Of a stretch of 45,154 nt of DNA, positions 15,584-22,191 are shown piece after piece. The notes under the pieces were generated by a model. The model saw nothing but the letters and a program-made list of their open reading frames with translations. It searched no databases and had not been told where the DNA came from. Made by a program: the position numbers and the translations under genes. Source of the DNA: Candidatus Magnetobacterium casense (GTDB lineage Bacteria; Nitrospirota; Thermodesulfovibrionia; Thermodesulfovibrionales; Magnetobacteriaceae); the NCBI RefSeq assembly GCF_000714715.1, contig NZ_JMFO01000025.1:1-45154 (forward strand), in the 5' to 3' direction. Every line of letters starts with the position of its first letter. The first letter of the stretch is position 1.

Positions 15584-16559
15584 ACGGGTTGTTGTAAGTT
15601 CTGCGGTGGTGCTTTCCGTGCTGATCACGTATATTGCTGCGGGGATATTTATGCCCCTGCGGTTTAACGGGGAGACGGCGGAGATATACATCCCCCGCGG
15701 GGCAACGCTCAGACAGGCCATCAACATACTGTCGCAGGCATGTGGTATGCGCAACCTTACCGCCCTGTACCTGGTTGGCCGTATGCAGGGAATTGGCAGA
15801 CGTTTAAAGCCGGGCTACTACCTGCTCCATGATGCCATCGGACCGCTTGAGGTACTTCAGAAGTTCAGCGACGGTGATACGATAAAGACCAAGGTCACTG
15901 TTATCCCCGGCCACAGCCTGCGCGAGATCAGACCGGCCATGACCGCTGCCGGCATCGTTGACTTCGACGGCAAGTGCAACGACCCTGCTGTGATGGTACA
16001 ACTGAAGATAGATGGCCCTTCGCTGGAAGGTTACCTGCTGCCGGAGACCTATATAATCGAAAAGGGGACGCCGGCAATGGAGGTCATTGCCATGATGGTG
16101 CGTCTGTTGCGGGCGCGCTATCCGCAGGACTTTGCAGTCAGGGCAAAAGACCTCGGAATGTCCGAACACCAGGTGCTGACACTGGCATCGATCATCGAAA
16201 AGGAGGCGCAACTCGATACGGAACGACCAATCATATCCGCCGTCTACCACAACAGACTCAGACTGGGAATGCCCCTGCAGGCAGACCCAACGGCCATCTA
16301 CGGCCTCAAGGGTTTTGGTGAAGGCGTCAGAGCCACAGACCTTCGACTCGACACCCCATACAACACATACAAAATCGTTGGCCTGCCACCGGGGCCTATT
16401 GCATCACCGTCGTTGGCCTCCATAAGGGCAGCGATACATCCCTCCGGTGTCCCATACTTGTACTTTGTGGCAAAAAAAGACGGCTCACACCACTTCTCCA
16501 CAACCTACAGGGAACACCTCAACGCTATACAAAGATACAAAAGACAAGGAGTACACTAA
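15567..16559 (+). CDS. mltG: Endolytic peptidoglycan transglycosylase
   Basis: MltG (YceG-like) cuts nascent glycan strands in the periplasm and sets their length. The best start is the GTG at 15567 (RLFIKRVVVSSAVVLSVLITYIAAGIF), which gives a single N-terminal anchor; longer frames run inside the phosphatase gene. A LysM-like region follows (AEIYIPRGATLRQAINIL, GYYLLHD), then the catalytic core with Glu211 in LASIIEKEA, VYHNRLRLGMPLQADPTAIYG, and YNTYKIVGLPPGPIASPSLASIRAA. About 330 aa, normal length. The stop is 1 nt before ispG, so the two are probably co-transcribed. Confidence 0.93.
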   Translation: MRLFIKRVVVSSAVVLSVLITYIAAGIFMPLRFNGETAEIYIPRGATLRQAINILSQACGMRNLTALYLVGRMQGIGRRLKPGYYLLHDAIGPLEVLQKFSDGDTIKTKVTVIPGHSLREIRPAMTAAGIVDFDGKCNDPAVMVQLKIDGPSLEGYLLPETYIIEKGTPAMEVIAMMVRLLRARYPQDFAVRAKDLGMSEHQVLTLASIIEKEAQLDTERPIISAVYHNRLRLGMPLQADPTAIYGLKGFGEGVRATDLRLDTPYNTYKIVGLPPGPIASPSLASIRAAIHPSGVPYLYFVAKKDGSHHFSTTYREHLNAIQRYKRQGVH

Positions 16560-16560
16560 G

Positions 16561-17667
16561 ATGATAACAGACCAATCCGGGCAGGAGCGTCCTGCAGCGA
16601 TAAAGAAGCAGGAGCGTCCTGCAGCAACAAAGACAAGGCAGATATCCATAGGCGGAGTTGCCATCGGAGGTGGCGCCCCCATAAGCATTCAGTCGATGAC
16701 CAAGACCGATACCACCGACGTGGCAGCTACGGTGGCTCAGATACGGGAGCTTCAACAGTCAGGCTGTGAGCTGGTCAGACTTGCGGTGATCGATGAGGAT
16801 GCCGCTCGGTGCCTTGCCGCCATAAGGGCACAGGTTGACATTCCGCTGATTGCCGACATACACTTTGACTACCGCCTGGCATTGACGGTCATATCCGGAG
16901 GCATAGACGCCCTGCGTATAAACCCTGGCAACATCGGTGCCACCTGGAAGGTCAAGGAGGTGGTTACCGCCTGCAAGGACAGGGGGATTCCGATCCGTAT
17001 AGGTGTCAACGCCGGTTCGTTGCCCAAAGACCTGCTGCAAGAGTACGGTGGTCCCACCCCGGAGGCCATCGTCCGGAGCGCCACGCGCCACATTGATATC
17101 CTCCGGGAATTGGATTTCGCTCTGATCAAGGTATCGCTGAAGGCGTCCAATGTTCCGATGACGGTTGATGCCTACAGGCAATTTTCGGTCACCTACGACT
17201 ACCCGTTGCACATAGGCATATCGGAGGCCGGGCCGCCGTCCACGGGGATTATAAAGAGTGCCGTGGGGCTTGGCATCCTGCTTGCGGAGGGGATAGGCGA
17301 CACCATGCGCGTTTCGTTGACTGCCCCGCCACAGGAAGAGGTACGTGTTGCCTACGAAATATTGAAGTCGCTTGGACTCAGACGTCGCGGCATAGACATC
17401 GTATCCTGCCCTACATGCGGTCGCACGAGGGTTGACCTGATGAGGCTCGTTGCGCAGGCGCAACCGCGCTTGGCTGCCATCAACAGCAACGTCACCGTGG
17501 CAATCATGGGATGTGAGGTCAACGGTCCCGGCGAGGCAAAGGAGGCAGACTATGGCATTGCAAGCGGTTCGGGGATGGGTTTGTTGTTCAAGAAGGGGCA
17601 ACTCGTAGGCAGGGTCGAGGAGGCACGACTGATAGATGCCCTCATCGACATGGTTCAGGCGGGGTAG
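16561..17667 (+). CDS. ispG: HMBPP synthase (GcpE)
   Basis: IspG makes HMBPP from MEcPP in the non-mevalonate isoprenoid pathway with a 4Fe-4S cluster. Visible: ISIQSMTKTDTTDVAATV, LIADIHFDYRLAL, LRINPGNIG, IRIGVNAGSLPKDLL, HIGISEAGPP, and the cluster ligands Cys283, Cys286 (SCPTCGRTR), Cys318 and the following Glu in MGCEVNGPGEA. The ATG at 16561 has AAGGAG upstream and lies 1 nt after the mltG stop. The N-terminus carries two copies of QERPAA(I/T)K from a tandem DNA repeat, extending the protein about 20 residues before the conserved start. The catalytic part seems complete. Confidence 0.96.
   Translation: MITDQSGQERPAAIKKQERPAATKTRQISIGGVAIGGGAPISIQSMTKTDTTDVAATVAQIRELQQSGCELVRLAVIDEDAARCLAAIRAQVDIPLIADIHFDYRLALTVISGGIDALRINPGNIGATWKVKEVVTACKDRGIPIRIGVNAGSLPKDLLQEYGGPTPEAIVRSATRHIDILRELDFALIKVSLKASNVPMTVDAYRQFSVTYDYPLHIGISEAGPPSTGIIKSAVGLGILLAEGIGDTMRVSLTAPPQEEVRVAYEILKSLGLRRRGIDIVSCPTCGRTRVDLMRLVAQAQPRLAAINSNVTVAIMGCEVNGPGEAKEADYGIASGSGMGLLFKKGQLVGRVEEARLIDALIDMVQAG
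16581..16625 (+). repeat. Tandem palindromic repeat inside ispG
   Basis: GCAGGAGCGTCCTGCAGC occurs at 16581-16598 and again at 16608-16625, a 27-nt period that keeps the reading frame. Each copy is a palindrome (GCAGGA-gcg-TCCTGC), so the mRNA could form two hairpins just after the start codon. Confidence 0.75.
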
Positions 17668-17762
17668 AGGGGGGCAAGGGGACGTCTTTCTGGCCGGGGC
17701 GCCTCGCCCCTCCCCTTGCGGGGGGGTCTGAAGGGGGGCGGAGCCGCCCCTTTCTTTTCTTC
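17668..17762 (+). repeat. GC-rich dispersed repeat after ispG
   Basis: Same order as the copy at 14167: CAAGGGGACGTC, GGCCGGGGCG, CCCCTCCCCTTGCGGGGG, TCTGAAGGGG, GGCGGAGCCGCCCCTTTC and a T/C-rich end. It begins at the ispG stop codon, so it probably also serves as the transcription terminator. Confidence 0.8.
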
Positions 17763-17814
17763 TGTTGTTATAGCTACTTATACTCTTCTGCTTAAAGGAT
17801 CTTTTATGTGTTTT

Positions 17815-18039
17815 TTAGCCCACCTTGAAATATTCCATTATATCATCGTCATCAAAAAATAGCGTCATATCTATCTGTCCTTTGTATTTTCCCAGCTTAC
17901 GTTTCCTGTTGATATCAACATGTACGGATTCAACCTTATCGGTGCTAGTTGTTTGTTCAACAACTCTTCCATTGTCATGTACATTCGATTTCAATTCTGA
18001 CAGATTGAGCTTAATATCATACTGGTTTACTCTATGCAT
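17815..18039 (-). CDS. Unrecognised 74-aa protein
   Basis: A small polar protein with no membrane segment: IKLNLSELKSNVHDNGRVVEQ, a basic stretch (VDINRKRKLGKYKGQID), and an acidic aromatic end (MTLFFDDDDIMEYFKVG). The acidic tail after a basic core recalls small antitoxins or anti-repressors, but no family is recognised. A near-consensus promoter lies upstream (18088-18115), which supports a real gene. It is divergent from panD. Confidence 0.55.
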   Translation of the reverse strand: MHRVNQYDIKLNLSELKSNVHDNGRVVEQTTSTDKVESVHVDINRKRKLGKYKGQIDMTLFFDDDDIMEYFKVG

Positions 18040-18087
18040 TGTACACCCACATGCTTCTACAATTTCATACTTATCCTCTGCTTATAT

Positions 18088-18115
18088 AGTATATCAAAGC
18101 TATATGTCCTGTCAA
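18088..18115 (-). promoter_or_regulatory. Near-consensus sigma-70 promoter
   Basis: On the minus strand TTGACA (18115-18110) is followed after 16 nt by TATACT (18093-18088). It points at the 74-aa gene starting at 18039, with a leader of about 40 nt. Confidence 0.65.
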
Positions 18116-18235
18116 TGATAAAATTTAGTATGATGTGGTATTAGTGCATGACGAGAACAAATTAACCGTGCCCCGGGGGGTTTGCATTATACAGAGATTC
18201 ATGTTATTATTATGAATAAGGGAGGATTGACTTGT

Positions 18236-18589
18236 ATGTATAGATGTATGCTTAGGGCCAAGTTGCACATGGCAATGGTGACGGAGGCCAATATCAATTA
18301 CAGTGGCAGCCTGACCGTGGATGAGGACCTGATGGACCTCACGGGGATGGTCGCATATGAAAAGATCATGGTCAGCAACGTGACCAACGGTGAGAGATTT
18401 GAGACCTACATCATCCCTGGCGAGCGCGGCGCCAGGCAGATATGCCTCAACGGTGCAGCCGCAAGGAAGGGTGTTGTCGGTGATCGGGTCATTATCTTTA
18501 GCTTCTGTTACGTCAAAGAGGAAGAACTGGCTGACTACCATCCTAAGATCGTGGTGCTGTCACAGGAGAACAATCCACTGCCTGGTTAA
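18236..18589 (+). CDS. panD: Aspartate 1-decarboxylase
   Basis: PanD makes beta-alanine for pantothenate and CoA. It is made as a proenzyme that cleaves itself to form a pyruvoyl group. Here the cleavage pair is Gly24-Ser25 in NYSGSLTVD, and Lys9 (MLRAKLH) is in its usual place. The core TYIIPGERGARQICLNGAAARKGVVGDRVII matches the family. Start MYRCMLRAKLH at 18236; GGGAGG lies about 11 nt upstream, so a TTG at 18227 is a less likely alternative that would add three residues. About 117 aa, the usual size. No other pantothenate gene is adjacent. Confidence 0.95.
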   Translation: MYRCMLRAKLHMAMVTEANINYSGSLTVDEDLMDLTGMVAYEKIMVSNVTNGERFETYIIPGERGARQICLNGAAARKGVVGDRVIIFSFCYVKEEELADYHPKIVVLSQENNPLPG

Positions 18590-18914
18590 TATAGCAGTTT
18601 TGCCTGTGCTTTCGTGTACCATGTAAACGCCAGGTAAACGGTACCGGTACCATCGGTGAACCACAGCGTAACCATTACGCACATACCGTGGAAACTACCA
18701 AAGGAAACAGGCAGTAAACGATGTGGATGAACTATTAAATAATTAATAATAATTAATACAAACAAAGAGATAAATAACCATCCGTACAAGAGCCGTACAA
18801 GAGATAAATTAAATAACTCTCTATCCGTATATAGTTCATACACACATCGTTATACACTGCACACAAGTTGGGGGACAGCGTCCCCTGGCTTAATGTTGTG
18901 TTGGCAGACAGTAC
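18590..18914. other. Intergenic region with short direct repeats
   Basis: No gene is supported. It holds a GGTACCGGTACC palindrome near 18641, an A/T-rich run near 18735, a tandem CCGTACAAGAG pair near 18781, and a GGGGGACAGCGTCCCC hairpin near 18872 that resembles a stub of the GC-rich repeat. The last lies just past the 3' end of the minus-strand repressor gene and may act as its terminator. Confidence 0.5.
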
Positions 18915-19544
18915 TTAGTACCTTACAACTTTGGCAATGATTTTGCCGATAATGCGCAAGGTTTTTTTGTCCTTGTTTGCGATTTGGATATCGTCGTAGT
19001 CTGTATTTAGCGGTTTTAGTAGTACCGCTGTATCAAGTGTTTTTAACCTCCTTATGACTACCTGATTTCCGCTCTTGGCCAGAACAAAGTCACCGGTGTC
19101 CGATGGCACCGACGGGGAGACGATCAAGATATCTCCGGGTCTTAATTCCGGTTCCATTGCGTTGTCCACAACTCGCAGTGCAAAGGCATGTGGGTCGGAG
19201 GCATCATATGCCATCCACAGTTCGGCATAACCTTCCTGGAAGATATCCACCGACTCATGCCATGCACCGGCATTGGTCCACGACAGAAGGGGTACCTTTC
19301 TTGCCTTCTTTAGCCGCGAACGGTTTGCCGTCGGGTCGGAATAGAACGACTCCTCCGGGATGTTTAATGCCTTGGCGATCCGGGCAATGTTCTTCTTACC
19401 GAACCCACGCTTACCTGTCATGTAGGCATTAAGATTCTGGGGCATTACCCCGATCATCTCAGCAAGTTCACGTTGCTTTATGCCGCGCTGTTCTAATATC
19501 CGTACTATCTTGCCACGTACACGTTCATCTATTATTGAATTCAT
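18915..19544 (-). CDS. CI/LexA-like repressor with substituted protease dyad
   Basis: Residues 8-65 are an XRE helix-turn-helix (ILEQRGIKQRELAEMIGVMPQNLNAYMTGKRGFGKKNIARIAKAL). Residues 84-209 match the S24 (LexA/CI) peptidase domain, with VPLLSWTNAG (a candidate Ala-Gly cleavage pair at 92-93) and FALRVVDNAMEPELRPGDILIV. The nucleophilic Ser of the usual GDSMEP motif is Ala129, and the general-base Lys is Arg165 (VVIRRL). Self-cleavage therefore seems impossible, so control would need another ligand or partner. The start is probably the ATG at 19544: a TATACT box lies 8-13 nt upstream and no Shine-Dalgarno is seen, as in leaderless cI-type transcripts. It is divergent from the secreted-protein island. 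Confidence 0.88.
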   Translation of the reverse strand: MNSIIDERVRGKIVRILEQRGIKQRELAEMIGVMPQNLNAYMTGKRGFGKKNIARIAKALNIPEESFYSDPTANRSRLKKARKVPLLSWTNAGAWHESVDIFQEGYAELWMAYDASDPHAFALRVVDNAMEPELRPGDILIVSPSVPSDTGDFVLAKSGNQVVIRRLKTLDTAVLLKPLNTDYDDIQIANKDKKTLRIIGKIIAKVVRY

Positions 19545-19551
19545 ACTTGAT

Positions 19552-19557
19552 AGTATA
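19552..19557 (-). promoter_or_regulatory. -10 box of the repressor gene, leaderless
   Basis: TATACT on the minus strand ends 8 nt before the ATG at 19544, which places transcription initiation at about the start codon. A weak TTTAAA about 18 nt upstream could be the -35. Confidence 0.5.
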
Positions 19558-19664
19558 ATACAGGCAATATTAGAATTTAAAGTATTCACAAAGATTTATT
19601 GAAATAAAAAATTGTAATGTAAATTCTACAAAACATGTCACTGCAATACGGCATAATTTTTTTC

Positions 19665-19690
19665 AAAAATGTCACCCGGGTGACATTTTT
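19665..19690. promoter_or_regulatory. 26-bp perfect palindrome, candidate operator
   Basis: AAAAATGTCACCC and its exact complement GGGTGACATTTTT abut without a spacer. The site lies between the repressor gene and the secreted-protein gene, ending 2 nt before the -35 hexamer of the plus-strand promoter. A further GTCAC half-site is at about 19637. Symmetry and position fit a dimeric HTH repressor binding site; that the divergent repressor binds here is inference. Confidence 0.75.
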
Positions 19691-19692
19691 TT

Positions 19693-19720
19693 TTGACCAA
19701 ACAGGTTAATATAGTATAAA
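19693..19720 (+). promoter_or_regulatory. Promoter of the first secreted-protein gene
   Basis: TTGACC (19693-19698), a 16-nt spacer, then TATAAA (19715-19720) within TATAGTATAAAATATA. It is next to the palindrome, so a bound repressor would cover the -35 box. The leader then holds two hairpins: GTGATAGT-GTTATG-ACTATCAC (19761-19782) and TGGGG-CCCCA (about 19785-19802). Confidence 0.65.
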
Positions 19721-19754
19721 ATATAGGTGAAGAAATCGACAGGGAAGGAGGCAT

Positions 19755-19901
19755 ATGATATGTGATAGTGTTATGACTATCACAGTGGGGTGGATTCGCC
19801 CCAGGGATGAAGGTAATGAAAGGGTTAGAGGACAGAAACCAGAATTCTCAAAGCAATGGAGGACAGTTTATGAGTCATGTCAGAAGTTTAAGAGATGTTA
19901 A
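19755..19901 (+). CDS. 48-aa leader ORF overlapping the next start
   Basis: ATG at 19755 follows AAGGAGG with only a 3-nt spacer, and the frame runs 48 codons, across the hairpin region and 32 nt past the start of the main gene at 19870. The peptide (MICDSVMTITVGWIRPRDEG at its start) has no recognised family. It could be a leader peptide for translational control, or chance. Confidence 0.35.
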   Translation: MICDSVMTITVGWIRPRDEGNERVRGQKPEFSKQWRTVYESCQKFKRC

Positions 19902-21774
19902 GTTGTCGTATGTGTTTGCCGTGTTTGCTGTACTGTGTGGAGTATTAATGTTTTCGGTGCAGCCAGTGTATGCAGATGGAGGCACGCAGGTTAAGCTGAC
20001 TGTGGAGAAGGCCGGTGATGGCTCCGGTATGGTGGGGAGCACCCCGCATGGTATAAATTGTGGCGATACGTGTTCGTCCAACTATCCTGTTGGTACGGTC
20101 GTACTATTGATGGCCAAGGCCGATCCGGGTTCAAAGTTTGGCGGCTGGAGCGGATGTGACATCGGTCATGACGATTCAACATTGAGCCGGGGGTCGCTGA
20201 CCCCATCCAGCGGTGGTGATGACCCTGCCAAGTGCAAGGTGAAAATGCCGGCGTCATCGGACAACACTACGGCGGTCAAGACGGTAACGGCAACGTTCAA
20301 CAAGGTGACGGCTCCGGGTATTACGCTGACCGTGCGCAAGGCCGGCAGTGGCAAGGGCACCGTTGATAGTACCCCTGCCGGTATCAGTTGCGGTGCAACG
20401 TGTGTTGCCCCCTACGACAAGGACACGGTTGTCACCCTGAAGGCTACGGCAGATACGGGTTCGACATTTGGTGGCTGGTCGGGCTGCGACCCCGCAAGCG
20501 ATAACGCAACAGGCAATGACTGTAAGGTGACAATGGCTGCAAGCAAAATGGTGACTGCCACCTTTATGGGAAGCGGACCTGCCGTACGCAAGGTCATCCA
20601 CGACTATAACGGCGATGGCATGAGCGACATCCTCTGGCACAACCAGAAGACTGGCATGGTTGCCATATGGCTGATGAACAGTGACAACGTAACGAGCTAC
20701 GGTACACCAGGCACCGTACCGCGCAAGTGGCAGATAGATGGCGTCGGGGACTTTGACGGCGACGGCAAGGCCGACATCATCTGGAGAAACACCAAGGACG
20801 GTTCGCTGCACATCTGGTTTATGGATGGCCTGACGCTGGCCAGTCATGCCCCCGTGCAGGCAAACAAGTCAGAGAGGAAGATACAAAAGAAGGACTGGTA
20901 CCTCAAGGCAGTTGGAGACTTCGACGGCGATGGTAAGGCCGATCTGTTCTTCAGACACAAGGGCGATGGTAAGATGGCCATCTGGTTTATGAATGGTGCC
21001 GACGTTGTAGACTCAAAGATGATCGACAGTAAAGTGGGCAGAGATTGGGAAGTAGCCGGTGTGGCCGATTTTGACGGCGACGGCAGAGATGACATTCTCT
21101 TCAGACATGAGGGCATTGGAAAGCTGGCCATGTGGCTGATGGATGGCTCCACGATCAAGCGTCCTGTAATCGTATCAGATTTGAAGGACCCCAAGTGGCG
21201 TGTAGCCAGGGTAGGAGATTTTGACGGCGACGGTAAGGCCGACATCCTCTACAAGAACGTTAGAACCGGAGAAGTGGCCATCTGGTTCATGGATGGTGCG
21301 ACGGTAAAGGGCTACCAGATGGTTGCCACTGTAGGCGATGACAGTTGGCACATAGTCAGGGTTGGAGACTACAACGGCGATGGCAAACTTGACCTGCTGT
21401 GGCAGAACGAAATGACGGGTCAGCTCTTCATGTGGCTGATGAATGGTGCTACGATTGAAAGCGGCCTCTCTTTGGGTGCGATTGATGACCCCGATTGGTT
21501 TGTCATTGGCAGCGGACGAGTGCAGGTAGCTCCGGCAAGTGCGACACTCACGGCACCGGCAGTGGGCGATACCACCACGTTTGAGGTCGATGGCGGAGAA
21601 GCCCCATACACGACAAAGGTCAGCAACCCATCCCTGCTCAGTGCAGAGATTGACGCCGACGGTGTGCTCACGGTAACGGTGCTCAAGGCCGTCACCGGCG
21701 AAGTTAAGGCAGTCATAACCGTGATGGATGCCAACCATGAAACGGCATGGGTGTTTGTGACACTGAAACCATAA
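19870..21774 (+). CDS. Secreted Cys-repeat and six-unit propeller protein
   Basis: Start chosen at 19870 (GGAGG 7 nt upstream), giving a signal peptide that ends VQPVYA; the longer frame to 19807 lacks a ribosome site. After the signal come two bacterial beta-repeats of the form LTVxKAGxGxGxVxSTPxGIxCGxTC...FGGWSGCD...CKV...VTATF, each with paired Cys residues likely to form disulfides outside the cytoplasm. Six FG-GAP-like units follow (GDFDGDGKADI-N-TGEVAIWFMDGA), whose DxDGDGxxD loops should bind calcium and probably form a propeller. A C-terminal immunoglobulin-like segment ends the chain. No enzyme or sorting motif is seen; an adhesive or binding role is inference. It is the promoter-proximal gene of the island. 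Confidence 0.85.
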   Translation: MSHVRSLRDVKLSYVFAVFAVLCGVLMFSVQPVYADGGTQVKLTVEKAGDGSGMVGSTPHGINCGDTCSSNYPVGTVVLLMAKADPGSKFGGWSGCDIGHDDSTLSRGSLTPSSGGDDPAKCKVKMPASSDNTTAVKTVTATFNKVTAPGITLTVRKAGSGKGTVDSTPAGISCGATCVAPYDKDTVVTLKATADTGSTFGGWSGCDPASDNATGNDCKVTMAASKMVTATFMGSGPAVRKVIHDYNGDGMSDILWHNQKTGMVAIWLMNSDNVTSYGTPGTVPRKWQIDGVGDFDGDGKADIIWRNTKDGSLHIWFMDGLTLASHAPVQANKSERKIQKKDWYLKAVGDFDGDGKADLFFRHKGDGKMAIWFMNGADVVDSKMIDSKVGRDWEVAGVADFDGDGRDDILFRHEGIGKLAMWLMDGSTIKRPVIVSDLKDPKWRVARVGDFDGDGKADILYKNVRTGEVAIWFMDGATVKGYQMVATVGDDSWHIVRVGDYNGDGKLDLLWQNEMTGQLFMWLMNGATIESGLSLGAIDDPDWFVIGSGRVQVAPASATLTAPAVGDTTTFEVDGGEAPYTTKVSNPSLLSAEIDADGVLTVTVLKAVTGEVKAVITVMDANHETAWVFVTLKP

Positions 21775-21816
21775 CACACCACACTTAGCCCACAGCGGCA
21801 AGTGAGGGATAAAGAA

Positions 21817-21846
21817 GGGAGGGCGGTTCTGCCCTCCTTTTTTTTT
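21817..21846 (+). terminator. Intrinsic terminator after the first island gene
   Basis: GGAGGGC-GGTTCT-GCCCTCC followed by nine T residues, about 40 nt after the stop codon at 21774. A textbook stem and U-tract. Confidence 0.88.
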
Positions 21847-21917
21847 ATAGAGCGTTTCGATTGTGTGCAATACAAGAAAGAAAGGGGCAGCCACGAAGAA
21901 GTCCCCTTGACCCCATT
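21847..21917 (-). repeat. GC-rich dispersed repeat, short copy with tail block
   Basis: In reverse orientation it reads GGGGTCAAGGGGACTTCTTC, then directly GCCCCTTTCTTTCTTGTAT and the tail block CAATCGAAACGCTCTATA. The GC-rich middle found in the 14167 copy is deleted, which shows that the two end blocks belong to one element. Confidence 0.75.
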
Positions 21918-22191
21918 AAACAACAAGATACCTCTTTGGATGCAACTTGGTATGAAGTAAGAAGAAACCTAAAATTTCATGCCGGAGTTTGGGAAATCAA
22001 ACGCTATTGACTGCATACCTGTCTTTGCTGTAACATATGTCACGGTGTTTTTAAGAACTAAAAATTACAGAACTGGAGGCAGGCAAGATTATGACAGTGT
22101 AACGACTATTGCAGACGATGCAAGGGCATTAAGGAAAGGGCTTAAGGACAAGAAACAGCATAAAAAAACTTTTAAAGCAGTGAGGATATTT
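21918..22191. other. Region upstream of the second propeller gene
   Basis: The frame of the next gene is open back to 21979, but the added part (RTKNYRTGGRQDYDSVTTIA) does not look like a leader and there is no ribosome site for it. A short frame on the plus strand ends in DATWYEVRRNLKFHAGVWE near 21992 and may be a gene remnant. No terminator or clear promoter was found. Confidence 0.35.

Noticed and set aside
19720..19870. Cyclic di-GMP (GEMM) or other known riboswitch in the island leader
   Set aside because: Two hairpins are present, but none of the conserved GEMM sequence blocks was found; no other class was recognised.
20254..20847. 197-aa and similar minus-strand frames across the propeller genes
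   Set aside because: Repeated GAC/GGC codons on the coding strand leave the reverse frames open; no signal or motif supports expression.
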